This document shows positions 9,401 through 16,982 of a stretch of DNA of 64,000 nucleotides, piece by piece. The translations under genes were made by a program, and so were the position numbers. How positions within the stretch are numbered: the stretch's first letter is position 1; every line of letters begins with the position of its first letter. Below the pieces are notes generated by a model. The model was given only the letters and a program-made list of their open reading frames with translations, ran no database searches and had not been told where the DNA came from. The stretch covers positions 5,700,910-5,764,909 of the forward strand of contig OY282382.1 in the NCBI GenBank assembly GCA_958295905.1, read 5' to 3'. This DNA comes from an uncultured Vicinamibacterales bacterium. GTDB taxonomy: Bacteria; Acidobacteriota; Vicinamibacteria; Vicinamibacterales; UBA8438.

Positions 9401-9841
9401 GGCGAGTCCGCCGCTCACCAGCACCTCGCCGGGCTCCGGCGCGCGCGCGCCGTCGAGCCCATGGAAAGCCCAGAACCGGTCATCCACGCCATACACCTGG
9501 ATGCCGCCGGCGCGGCTGCGGCTCTCCTGGTGGGTGACGAACCCTTCGAGCGCAATCATGGGCGCCGCCGTCGGTGCCGCGTCGGCCGCGGCGCCGACGA
9601 GCCCGCCGGCGCTCAGCATCTCGTCGGCCAGCGCCTCGCGAAAGAAGGCCCCCGCGGTCACGACGTGGTCGACGCGTCCGAGCCGCTCCAGAGCGAGGTC
9701 GCGCAGGCTGGCGCGGACCGAGGCCCCCACCAGGAACGCCCCCGCGAGCACCGACACCGCGACCCCGACCCCCGCAACCACCGCCAGGTTGATCCGCCAG
9801 AAGTGGGTCAGACTCCGGAGCAGCAGGGTGGTGGAGGTCAT
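6413..9841 (-). CDS. Large FtsX-family ABC transporter permease
   Basis: 1142 residues. A first membrane helix near residues 17-40 is followed by a long extracytoplasmic region. A cluster of membrane helices at about 520-800 and a final C-terminal FtsX block (LGLLLGTLGLGAVLLRNVLERRREL, then two further helices) follow. This fits the long two-block permeases of LolCDE/MacB-type exporters that work on periplasmic or envelope substrates rather than import. The ATG overlaps the stop of the ATPase gene (ATGA). Substrate is unknown; no membrane-fusion partner is adjacent. Confidence 0.85.
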   Translation of the reverse strand: MTSTTLLLRSLTHFWRINLAVVAGVGVAVSVLAGAFLVGASVRASLRDLALERLGRVDHVVTAGAFFREALADEMLSAGGLVGAAADAAPTAAPMIALEGFVTHQESRSRAGGIQVYGVDDRFWAFHGLDGARAPEPGEVLVSGGLARELGAAADDTLLVRVQKPSAIPVSSLHGRRDDLGRTMRLRVREVLAPAALGEFSFRPQQGFSRAVFVNLERMQGDLELDREANTLLLAGAGAGAAVPPAVARIEAALRDTTRLTDLGLRVRALPGAGALAVESTAGLLGDDVVAAARAAAVDGGMAEQPILTYLANEIRRGERVTPYSLVTALDPGPLGVAAPPAAGAAGGPPGMAPRPIWLNTWTADDLEAAPGDVVTVQYYRWEEGALVTETADFRVAGVVPIEGLAADRDLAPEYPGITEATDLSDWDPPFPIDLGLVRPKDEDYWDEYRTASKGFITLDDGQRLWGSRWGQVTSLRVVPPDGVSDLARTQYEDALRSRIDPLAAGFVVYPARELALEASAGVTDFGEYFTYFSFFLVVSALLLASLFFRLGVEQRLREIGALRALGFDERGVRRLFWAESAALSLAGGLLGAAGAVGYAELIMWGLRTWWVDAVGTTLLALHVSPPALAAGIGGGMAAAGVSIAWSLRMVARATPRALIHGVLPSGPSTPRGAEGAPPPRAAAARQAPVVLGLLGAAVLAVTLAGILGDTAGFFGAGMLLLASLLTLAWTWLGRQAPAGAAAPPTWTVSRVGLRNTTARPGRSVLCITLIAFASFIIVAVDAFHLEGGGSAADRSSGTGGYPLLAESLLPIVRDLGSEESREELGVSSFDDEVFTGVSYARFRLRPGEDTSCLNLYQAKDPRVLAPEAAFLAEGRFRFGATLAETEAEAANPWLLLDRVFDDGAVPAIADATSLAYALHLSVGDDFVLNRDSGNPVRLRIVAALSDSIFQRELIVGEPNFVRLFPERDGYRFFLIDAPADGTAEAAAALEDRLSDYGFDVTSAPERLAAFHRVNNTYLATFQTLGALGLLLGTLGLGAVLLRNVLERRRELALLRAVGYGTRHVSLMVLVENGLLLFGGLAIGTVCAVVAIAPAWIERGGQFPVVSLGGMLLAVAAAGLASSLAATAAAVRSPLLASLRSE

Positions 9842-10578
9842 GGTCGTTCGCTCCCGGTCGCCTCGCCGCCGTCCACGCGCTTGCCACCGCCGTCGGCGCG
9901 CTTCCCGCCGCCGTCCACGCGCGTCAACCCCAGGCCCTCGAGCTCGTAACGGATGGGACACCGGGCCGCCAGCTCGACGTTGTGGGTCACCACCACCAGC
10001 ACCGTCTCCTGCCGCCCGTGCAGGTCGAAGAGCATGTCGGCGACCACCTCGCCGGCGGCGCGGTCGAGATTGCCGGTGGGCTCGTCGCACAGCAGCAGCG
10101 GCGGCCGGCGGATCAGGGCACGGGCGAGCGCGGCCCGCTGCCGCTCCCCCCCGGACAGCTCTCCGGGACGGTGGTCGATGCGGTCGCCGAGACCCGCCCG
10201 CTCGAGCAGTTCGCGGGCGCGGTCCCCCGCCCCGGCCGCCCCGTTCCCCACCAGGGTCGGGACCAACACGTTCTCGAGCACCGTACACTGCGGCAGCAGC
10301 AGGTGGTCCTGGAAGACGAAGCCGACCCGGCGGTTGCGGAAGGCGGCGAGCTCGGAGGGAGCGAGGGTGAACGGGTCCACGCCGTCCAGGGTGACGGTGC
10401 CCGCGGTGGGCGGCTCAAGCGCGCCCAGCACGTAGAGCAGCGTGCTCTTCCCGCTGCCGGACGGCCCCACGATGGACGCCGCTTCACCCGGGCGCAGGGT
10501 GAGGTCGACGCCGGAGAGGATGTCGAGCGCGCCCCGCGGCGTCGGATACGACTTCGCGAGGCCGGTGACTTCGAGCAC
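9838..10578 (-). CDS. ABC transporter ATP-binding protein, LolD-like
   Basis: 246 residues. Walker A is GPSGSGKST, the Q-loop region VGFVFQDHLLL, the signature LSGGERQRAALARAL, Walker B LLLCDEPTGNLD, and the switch His is in VVTHN. It is of the LolD/MacB/FtsE type that powers FtsX-family permeases, and it overlaps the permease gene by 4 bp. The GTG start was chosen because GGAGGAGGT lies 4 nt before it and homology begins directly (VLEVTGLAKSYP). The C-terminus carries a tandem DNA repeat coding for RVDGGGK-type units (about 9860-9920), which is not part of the ATPase fold. Confidence 0.9.
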   Translation of the reverse strand: MLEVTGLAKSYPTPRGALDILSGVDLTLRPGEAASIVGPSGSGKSTLLYVLGALEPPTAGTVTLDGVDPFTLAPSELAAFRNRRVGFVFQDHLLLPQCTVLENVLVPTLVGNGAAGAGDRARELLERAGLGDRIDHRPGELSGGERQRAALARALIRRPPLLLCDEPTGNLDRAAGEVVADMLFDLHGRQETVLVVVTHNVELAARCPIRYELEGLGLTRVDGGGKRADGGGKRVDGGEATGSERP

Positions 10579-10766
10579 TGGGACCTCCTCCCTGGACCGC
10601 CCCCGGGCCGCGGTCCGGCGGTTCTTCAGCCCGCAGAGCGTGGCCCGCCGCTCCGCCGCCTGGCGGCGCCGCCGTCCCCGGCCAACCCGGCGCGAATCCG
10701 CGCCATCCTGCGGGCGGACCCGCGGTCCGGAAACCGCCGCGGATCCGCGCCGCCCGGCCGACCCGG
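10579..10766. other. GC-rich intergenic gap
   Basis: No gene is supported here. The stretch is almost pure G/C with several short palindromes, for example around CCGCGGATCCGCGC near 10738-10752, which could act as transcript-end hairpins for the aldehyde-dehydrogenase-like gene. Confidence 0.3.
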
Positions 10767-12191
10767 CTACGACGCCTGCTGGAACGCCCTCGGACGGAAC
10801 AGAAAGTCCACGATGTTCCCCTCGTGGGGCTGCAGCCAGTTGAGCCGGGTCGTCGGCACCGGCCCGAGGTTGAGCCGGTCGATGTTGCGGGCGTCGAGCA
10901 GCGCCCGCGCGAACGCCCGATCCTCGGTCAGGCCGGTGGCCACGAGGGTCGTCCCGATCGCCCCGATCATCTTGTCCTGCGGGCACTCGACGACGGTGAC
11001 GAACGGATACATGTACTCCTTCTTGGCCATCGCGGCGGCGGGCGAGCTGCAGTGCACGACGGTCGGGCGCAGGTAGTCGCACCGCTCCATCGGGACGAGC
11101 CGCCCGCCGTCCTGATGCCGGGCCGACACCTCCTCCACCCCGTCCTCTTTCAGGGCGTTGTCGATGTCGGCGGAGATCGCCTTCGCCTGGCCCGGCACCG
11201 TGAAGGCGGCCAGCTCCGCCTTCGGGTCGTCGGGGGGCAGCGGGGCGATGGGGCCGATGCGTTCGGCCACCGCCTCGGCGATCTCGCGGGTGTGCCGCGG
11301 GGCCCAGATGCCCGAGCAGTTGATGCAGCCGCGGCCGCTGTTGACGGCCACGCTCTCCACCATCAGGTCGAGATACCGCTCCCAGTCGTCGACCTGATCC
11401 TCGCCGATGAGGATCTTGCTGAACCCGGGCCCGTGCACCTGGACGCCGGGGTTGGCGGCGTACTGCTCGACGGTCGCGGCGCCGCCGAAGATCAGGCTGC
11501 GGGAAGAGTTGTTCAGCACCGCCGCCCCGACCTCGCCGAGCCCCGGATAGAGCGCAATCGCCTCCCGCGGCACCCCCGCCTGGAAGAACGCCTGCGCCAT
11601 CCGCCAGGGGGTCCACGGCTCCTGCGGGCCCGGCTTCAGCACCAGCCCGATCTGCAAGGGGATGATCGGCAGCCACAGGCTGTGCACCCCGGGCGAGTTC
11701 GACGGCAGCACCATGCCGAGCACCGGCGTCGTCGCCTGGTAGCTGCGCATCACCCCGTCCTCTTCCCCGTAGCCGCGGGTCAGGATGCCGTAGTCGAGCC
11801 GCCGGGTCAGCGACCGCAGGACGTCGTCGAGGTGGGCCAGCACGTACTCGAGCTTGCCCATGTTCATCCGGCACAGGTGCTCGGGCAGCCCCGTCGTGGC
11901 CGACTGCTGGCGTACGAAGTCGTCGGGGGTCTGCACGCCGTCGCCCAGCGGGAGATCCGCCGACTTGAAGAGCTCGCCGCCCTTCTTGACCATCGCCAGC
12001 AGGTCCGCGCACGGAATCTCCCGGAGCACGTCGCGCGCCCGGTTCGCCCCCTTGCGGAGATCCCGGGCGACGATGCCGGGGTTGGCCTGGCTCACCTCGG
12101 CCACCGGCTCACCGGTCAGGAAATGCTCGACCTTGGCCAGCTCGAGGCTCTTGTACTCCTGTCCCCAACGCAGAATCGGAAAATGAATCAC
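10767..12191 (-). CDS. Aldehyde dehydrogenase superfamily protein, possibly an acyl reductase
   Basis: 474 residues with the fold markers of the aldehyde dehydrogenase superfamily: a substrate/NAD-site-like block (VLPSNSPGVHSLWLP, LVLKPGPQEPWTP) and a Cys-bearing loop NSGRGCINCSGIW near residue 288. It is shorter and more divergent than ordinary aldehyde dehydrogenases. It lies just downstream of a LuxE-sized adenylate-forming ligase, an arrangement that recalls fatty-acid reductase (LuxC reductase with LuxE ligase). I infer that it reduces an activated carboxylate to an aldehyde, but the substrate is unknown. The start is GTG; no strong ribosome binding site is evident. Confidence 0.65.
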   Translation of the reverse strand: MIHFPILRWGQEYKSLELAKVEHFLTGEPVAEVSQANPGIVARDLRKGANRARDVLREIPCADLLAMVKKGGELFKSADLPLGDGVQTPDDFVRQQSATTGLPEHLCRMNMGKLEYVLAHLDDVLRSLTRRLDYGILTRGYGEEDGVMRSYQATTPVLGMVLPSNSPGVHSLWLPIIPLQIGLVLKPGPQEPWTPWRMAQAFFQAGVPREAIALYPGLGEVGAAVLNNSSRSLIFGGAATVEQYAANPGVQVHGPGFSKILIGEDQVDDWERYLDLMVESVAVNSGRGCINCSGIWAPRHTREIAEAVAERIGPIAPLPPDDPKAELAAFTVPGQAKAISADIDNALKEDGVEEVSARHQDGGRLVPMERCDYLRPTVVHCSSPAAAMAKKEYMYPFVTVVECPQDKMIGAIGTTLVATGLTEDRAFARALLDARNIDRLNLGPVPTTRLNWLQPHEGNIVDFLFRPRAFQQAS

Positions 12192-12238
12192 CCTCGCCCG
12201 CCCATCGTCGCCTCGCGGCTCCGCGCCTTCGGCGCGGC

Positions 12239-12309
12239 CGCCCGACCAACCCTCCAGGAGTCGGCGCCTCCTTGCCGGAGGCGGCGCCGTTCCACGGCGC
12301 AGACTCCTA
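12239..12309. repeat. Palindromic repeat family C, ends at a stop codon
   Basis: This holds a CCGACCAACCCTCC block and two hairpins: CGCCTCC/GGAGGCG around a 5-nt loop, then GCGCCGT-TCC-ACGGCGC (12284-12300), followed by AGACTCCTAG. The last bases supply the stop codon of the minus-strand ligase gene. Related copies lie near 20135, 21350, 24840 (partial), 31110 and 54835. It may act as a 3'-end mRNA hairpin or be a REP-like mobile palindrome. Confidence 0.65.
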
Positions 12310-13410
12310 GTACACGCCCACCGTAGTCGCCGACGCCAAGCGGCTGAACGGGCGCACCCCGCTCACCCCGTCCCACGGATACTGGTCGCACGGCGGCTCG
12401 CGCTCGCCCTCGTCGCGCTCCTGAAAGCGCGGCACGAAGAACTCCCTCGTCAGGGTGGTCAGCATCACCCGGCCGGTCTCGCCGTACTCCACCACGCGAT
12501 CCGCGTCGTCGGGGTCCACGACCTGCAGGACGGCCCGCGGCTGCGGCGCGTAGTAGGTGATCTTGTAGCCGTTCTCGGGGCCGCTCGGAGGGCTGGCGGC
12601 CAGCCCCATCAGGGTGTTGCCGTAGGTCGGCGTCATGTAGATGCCGTCCAGCAGCTCCTCGTGGGCGAAGCGGTTCCACTGCGGAGTGAACTCGGTGCCC
12701 CCGGCGAAGATGCCGGTGATGCCGGTGTCCTTCAGGCACGACCCGTCCGCCTCGAGCCGGTTGGCGAGGGCCTCGAGGAGCTTGGGGGTGGAGAACAGGC
12801 ACTTGACGTCGTGCCCCGCCGACAGCACCGTGACCGCCTGGTCGATCACGTGGTCCTGATAGGCCTTCAGGTGCTCCATCCACCCCTTCTTGATGAGCTT
12901 GATGACCCACCGGGGATCGAGGTCCACGCAGAAGCAGATGCCGCCCCGGTGCTGGGCGAGATGCTCGACCGCGAGCCGCAGCCGCCGGGGACCGCTCGGT
13001 CCCAGCATCAGCCAGTTGCCCCCCCGGGGAAAGTGCTCGTCGGGCAGGGTGTCGGAGAAGAGCTCGTAGTCGATGCGGAAGTCCTCCTGGGCCACCCGGC
13101 TCTTCGGGATCCCGGTGGTGCCGCCGGTCTCGAACACGAACGTCGGCCGGTCGGCGTAGGCCCGGGGCACCCAGCGGCGGACCGGGCCGCCCCGCAGCTT
13201 CTCGTCCTGGAAATGCGGGAACTTGACGAGGTCGTCGAAGCCGTTGACCCCGCGGCGCGGATCCCACCCCGCCCCGCGCGCCCAGTCGAGCCAGAACGGA
13301 CACCCGGTGTCGGGGTTGAAGTGCCACTCGACGATCTCGCGCACCCAGGCGTCGAGCGCGGTCTTCGCCTGGGCGGCCCTAGCCTCGGCGGCGCTGCTTT
13401 CCATAGTCAT
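12307..13410 (-). CDS. Adenylate-forming ligase, LuxE/PaaK-like, short form
   Basis: 367 residues. The phosphate-binding loop of the ANL superfamily is visible as ETGGTTGIPKS near residues 92-102. A PTYGNTLMG motif matches the A5 region, and YGETGRVMLTTLTREF the A7/A8 region. The large C-terminal lid domain of full-size acyl-CoA synthetases is missing; the length matches LuxE acyl-protein synthetases. It probably activates a carboxylic acid as acyl-AMP, handing it to CoA, protein or the adjacent reductase. The start is the first of two nearby ATGs. The IS4 element begins 46 bp upstream, so the native promoter may be displaced. Confidence 0.65.
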   Translation of the reverse strand: MTMESSAAEARAAQAKTALDAWVREIVEWHFNPDTGCPFWLDWARGAGWDPRRGVNGFDDLVKFPHFQDEKLRGGPVRRWVPRAYADRPTFVFETGGTTGIPKSRVAQEDFRIDYELFSDTLPDEHFPRGGNWLMLGPSGPRRLRLAVEHLAQHRGGICFCVDLDPRWVIKLIKKGWMEHLKAYQDHVIDQAVTVLSAGHDVKCLFSTPKLLEALANRLEADGSCLKDTGITGIFAGGTEFTPQWNRFAHEELLDGIYMTPTYGNTLMGLAASPPSGPENGYKITYYAPQPRAVLQVVDPDDADRVVEYGETGRVMLTTLTREFFVPRFQERDEGEREPPCDQYPWDGVSGVRPFSRLASATTVGVY

Positions 13411-13455
13411 CAACCGTTGATCTTACACCAGCGGGGCTCCGCCTCGGACCGACAA

Positions 13456-15877
13456 CTAGCACTCAATCACAGTTGACACCGGCAGAGGTTCCGTGTAGAA
13501 CGGATGCATGCGAATTGGTCTGCGGGTTTTGCAGCCGGAGACGGTGGAGTGGTTGCGCGGGGCGTTGGGGGACGGGGAACTGTCGCGGTCTGCGCTGGGG
13601 CGTGAGCTGTGCGAGCGGGACGGGTGGCGCAACCCGCGGGGGGCGTTGTGCACGGCCTCGGCGCGCAAGGCGCTGCCGGAGCTGGCGGCGGGGTTGGGGT
13701 TGGGGCTGCCGCCCGCGCAATCGGGTCCGCCGCGTCGTGGTTGCGATCCGTCGGCGTGCGGGTCGCGGTTGCCGCTGACGGAATTCTGCGGCAGCTTGTC
13801 GTCGTTGGGGGCGGTCGATGTTCGGGTGGCGGAAACGGCGGCGGAGGGCCGGTTGTGCGGTCATCTGCTGGCGGCGTGCCATCCGCGGGGTCGTGGGCGG
13901 GCGCCGGGGTGCCGTCTGACGTATGTGCTGGAAGCGTCGTCGGGGGTGCTGGGCGTTCTGAGCTTCGTGTCGGCGCCGATGCGGTTGGGGCCCCGCGACG
14001 CGCATCTGGGTTGGGACGACCGCACGCGGGGGTTTCACATCGGGGAGGTGGTTTCCAACGACCGTTTTCTGCTGTTGCCCGGGGTTCGGGTGCCGCACTT
14101 GGCCTCGCACGTGTTGGGGCGGGCGGTGAGTTGTCTGGCGTCGGACTGGGAAGCGCGGCACGGGGTTCGGCCGGTGTTGGTGGAGACGTGCGTGGAGGCG
14201 TCCCGTCCGGCGACGAGCTACCGGGCGGCGGGCTGGCGGTGCGTGGGCCGGACGTCGGGTTTGCCGCCGGGGGCGTCGGCGCCGGTGGCGCCGAAGGGGG
14301 TGTGGCTTCGGGGTCTGGCCTCGGATTGGGCGGAGACGTTGCGTCGGCCGCCGTCGCGGGCGCCGGGGTCGTTTCCGGCGCTTGATGCGGCAGACGAGTC
14401 GGGTTGGGCGTGGCGCGAGTTCGGGCGGTCGGACATGGCCGACGGGCGTTTGCGGTCGCGTCTGGTGCGGTTGGGGTCGGCGTGGGCGCGGCATCCGGGG
14501 GAGCCGCTGCCGGCGGTTTTCCCGGGCAGTGCCGAGCAACAGGCGGTGTATCGTTTCCTGCACAATAAGAAGGTGGCCGGCGAGGACATCCTGCAACCGC
14601 ATCGGGAGGCGCTGGTGGAGCGCTGCCGGCCGGAGTCGGCGGTACTGCTGGTGCAGGACACGACGACGTTGAACTACACCGGTCTGCGGGAGAGCACGGC
14701 GGGGTTGGGACCGCTTCGGGAGCGGACGGGCAGCGCGCGGGGTCTGTTCGTGCATGCGGCGGTGGTGTTCACCGAGGGGCGGCGGGCGTTGGGGGTGAGC
14801 GGGCTGGAGACGTGGGCGCGGCCGGAAGCGGAACCGGCGGCGGAACTTGAGAAGGAGAGTCGGCGCTGGTTCCGGGGCTTCGATCAGGGCCGGGCGTTGG
14901 GGCGGGCGAGTCCCGGGACGCGGGTGGTGGTGGTCGGGGACCGGGAGAGCGACATTTACGGGCTGTTGAAGTGGCAGGCGGCGCATGCGGACGAGGCGGG
15001 GCTGGTGGTGCGGGCGAACGCGGGCCGGCGGCGGCGGGTGGAGGTGTGGGACCCGGAGTTGCGGGCGACGATGCTGCGGACGCTGGCGTCGCAGCCGGAC
15101 TTCGAGACGCCGGTCAAGACGGGTCGGGCGGTACGGATCGGCGCGCAGGGCGGGAAGCGGGCGCGGTCACAACGGACGGCGGAGACCGAGCTGAGCATCG
15201 GGCGGGTGGAACTGCAGCCGCCGCAGGACCGACTCGGGGACGGTCCGGTGGCGGCGTGGCTGGTGCGCGTTCTGGAGACCGAGCCGCCGGCGGGGAAGGA
15301 ACCGTTGGAGTGGCTGCTGTTGTCGAGCGAGGGGGGGCCGACGGCGGAATGGGCGGAACGTATCGTGGGCTGGTATGAGGCCCGCTGGGGGATCGAAGAG
15401 TATTTCCGGGTCCTCAAGAGCGGGACGCGGATCGAAGACCGGCGGCTGCAGGATGCCGACGCGCTGGTCAAGTGCCTGGCGTTCGACGCCGTCACGGCAT
15501 GGCGGGTGTGCAACCTGGACCGCTACGCGCGGGACGCGCCGGAAACACCGGCCGGGGAGGTGCTGACCGAGGACGAGCGGCAGGTGATCGGCGCCGTGGT
15601 GCGGGCCGAACGGCTGCAGCCGCCGTCCGAGCGTGGGAAGCCGTTTCCGCCCGACATCCGCGGTTGGGTGGTGCTGCTGGCGCGCATGGCCGGCTGGCAC
15701 CCCTCGAAACGAAGCCCGTTGCCCGGCAACCAAGTCATGTGGCGGGCATGCGTCCAGTTGCAGACGATGGTGCGCGCCATCCAAGCCGCGCGCGCACCGT
15801 AGCCCCCTGGACAGTCGCTTGGTGTTGGCTGGGCAGCCCGCATGCCGGAACCTGTGTCAACTGTGACCCCATGCTAG
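13456..15877 (+). mobile_element. IS4-family insertion sequence (2422 bp)
   Basis: Ends are inverted repeats: CTAGCA then a variable stretch then TCACAGTTGACAC on the left, with the same blocks inverted on the right. The element is flanked by a perfect 9-bp direct repeat GACCGACAA (13447-13455 and 15878-15886), the target duplication size typical of the IS4/Tn5 group. It holds one transposase gene and appears intact. It inserted between the ligase promoter region and an amtB relic. Confidence 0.92.
13508..15802 (+). CDS. IS4-family transposase with N-terminal DruA-like (DUF4338) domain
   Basis: 764 residues. Residues about 1-280 match the DUF4338/DruA pattern (LCERDGWRNPRGALCTASA; VSNDRFLLLPGVRVPHLASH; WEARHGVRPVLVETCVEAS; SYRAAGWRCVGRTSG). 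Residues about 300-360 resemble the Tn5-type DNA-binding segment (FGRSDMADGRLRSRL, AVYRFLHNKKV). The DDE catalytic core follows: Asp in VQDTTTLNY near 384, Asp in VGDRESD near 478, and a perfect YREK signature at Y623, R626, E630, K637. It should catalyse cut-and-paste transposition. The fusion links an IS to the domain used by Druantia defence systems. Confidence 0.92.
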   Translation: MRIGLRVLQPETVEWLRGALGDGELSRSALGRELCERDGWRNPRGALCTASARKALPELAAGLGLGLPPAQSGPPRRGCDPSACGSRLPLTEFCGSLSSLGAVDVRVAETAAEGRLCGHLLAACHPRGRGRAPGCRLTYVLEASSGVLGVLSFVSAPMRLGPRDAHLGWDDRTRGFHIGEVVSNDRFLLLPGVRVPHLASHVLGRAVSCLASDWEARHGVRPVLVETCVEASRPATSYRAAGWRCVGRTSGLPPGASAPVAPKGVWLRGLASDWAETLRRPPSRAPGSFPALDAADESGWAWREFGRSDMADGRLRSRLVRLGSAWARHPGEPLPAVFPGSAEQQAVYRFLHNKKVAGEDILQPHREALVERCRPESAVLLVQDTTTLNYTGLRESTAGLGPLRERTGSARGLFVHAAVVFTEGRRALGVSGLETWARPEAEPAAELEKESRRWFRGFDQGRALGRASPGTRVVVVGDRESDIYGLLKWQAAHADEAGLVVRANAGRRRRVEVWDPELRATMLRTLASQPDFETPVKTGRAVRIGAQGGKRARSQRTAETELSIGRVELQPPQDRLGDGPVAAWLVRVLETEPPAGKEPLEWLLLSSEGGPTAEWAERIVGWYEARWGIEEYFRVLKSGTRIEDRRLQDADALVKCLAFDAVTAWRVCNLDRYARDAPETPAGEVLTEDERQVIGAVVRAERLQPPSERGKPFPPDIRGWVVLLARMAGWHPSKRSPLPGNQVMWRACVQLQTMVRAIQAARAP

Positions 15878-15885
15878 GACCGACA

Positions 15886-16105
15886 AGGTGTTTCAGAGGT
15901 TCCCGCCCACGTTCGCGATCATCACGCGGACCCTACGTCGTCGGCGCCATCGCCGAACGGATGAAGTTCTCGGCCCTGCGGGTATCCATGGCCCTGTCGG
16001 TCACGGCGGTCTACGCGCCGGTCGCCCCTTTGGGTCTGCGGCGGCGGCTGGCTCGGCGCCGTGGGGTCCTCGACCTCGCCGGCTGCGCCGTCGTGACGCC
16101 CTTGA
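15886..16105 (+). pseudogene. amtB fragment, frameshifted
   Basis: This aligns at DNA level with the intact amtB at about 25917-26130. Shared stretches include ACGTTCGCGATCATCACG, GGATGAAGTTCTCG, GTCTACGCGCCGGTCGCCC and GGCGGCGGCTGGCTCGGCG. Two frames together give FAIIT and GAIAERMKFSALRVSMA and AVYAPVAP, equivalent to the middle helices of AmtB. Deletions and frameshifts destroy the rest. It starts exactly at the right target duplication of the IS, but the left flank of the IS is not amtB, so the IS did not simply split an amtB copy. Confidence 0.85.
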
Positions 16106-16232
16106 CGCAGATCCGAAGAGGGCATAAGCTCACAGCACCTTGGTCGGAGTTTGCGTTTTGGGCCGAGGTTTGCACCGTCACTCCTGAGAAGTCATGGTGC
16201 AGTGGACAGCTAGTCTGTGTGTAGGTGGAGGC

Positions 16233-16982
16233 ATGACGTCGACACTGCGGTGGCCGTTGCTGCGTTTGGGCGTCGCCGGTTGGCTGCTTGTTGGAATGTC
16301 GGGGTGCGCCGGGGAAGAGCAGGGAGACACCGGGGCGCCCACCCGGGAAGCGGCGGTGGAGTCGGATCGGGCTCCCGCCGAGCAGGAAGACGCCGATGCG
16401 CAGGCGGCCCGGCGGGCGGTGGAGTCGGATCGGGCTCTCGCCGAGCAGGGAGACGCGGGCGCGCAAGCTCGTCTCGGGAAAGCGCTCTTTCTCGGGCTCG
16501 GCGTGACGCAGGACTTCCAGGAGGCGTTGCGCTGGGCCCGTCCAGCCGCCGCCGAGGGCTCTGCTCTCGCGCAAGGTGTGCTGGCGGCCGCGTACAACAC
16601 CGGGAACGGCGTCGCGCAGGACTTCGAGGAGGCTCTGCGTTGGTCCCGGCCCGCCGCCGACCAGGGAGACGCCAGTGGACGGGCCGTCTTGGCGTCCCTG
16701 TACTACGAGGGTCTCGGCGGCGTGCAGCAGGACCTCGAGGAGGCGGCTCGTCTGTACCGTCTCGGCGCCGAACAGGGACACCCTGGCTCACAGCTTTTCC
16801 TGGGGACGATGTACCTGTTCGGCCATGGCGTGGAGCGGGACTTCGTCTCCGCGTACATGTGGACGTCGCTGGGAGCGTCCGGTCCCGGCGTCAGCACCGG
16901 GGCGCTCGATGTCCTGACCCGGTTCATGACGCCCGAACAGATCGCGGAAGCCGAGGCGCGGGTGCGCGACTGGGGGAAGTGA
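16233..16982 (+). CDS. Sel1-repeat lipoprotein
   Basis: 249 residues. The ATG is preceded by GGTGGAGG. A signal peptide ends in a lipobox-like VGMSGC, so the mature protein is probably a lipid-anchored periplasmic or outer-membrane protein. At least four Sel1-like repeats follow from residue about 60 (ARLGKALFLGLGVTQDFQEALRWARPAA, shown as LGKALFLGLGVTQDFQEAL, and similar units). Sel1 repeats form alpha-alpha solenoids that bind other proteins. A short tandem duplication (AVESDRAPAEQ / AVESDRALAEQ) lies before the first repeat. It is convergent with the ADOP permease; the two stop codons abut. Confidence 0.85.
   Translation: MTSTLRWPLLRLGVAGWLLVGMSGCAGEEQGDTGAPTREAAVESDRAPAEQEDADAQAARRAVESDRALAEQGDAGAQARLGKALFLGLGVTQDFQEALRWARPAAAEGSALAQGVLAAAYNTGNGVAQDFEEALRWSRPAADQGDASGRAVLASLYYEGLGGVQQDLEEAARLYRLGAEQGHPGSQLFLGTMYLFGHGVERDFVSAYMWTSLGASGPGVSTGALDVLTRFMTPEQIAEAEARVRDWGK

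Noticed and set aside
13508-14350. Druantia defence system
   Set aside because: The DruA-like domain is part of a transposase inside a well-bounded IS; no druB-druE genes are present.
13447-16105. IS insertion into a second amtB gene
   Set aside because: The left flank of the IS (13414-13446) has no amtB similarity, so the amtB fragment was already broken before or independently of the insertion.
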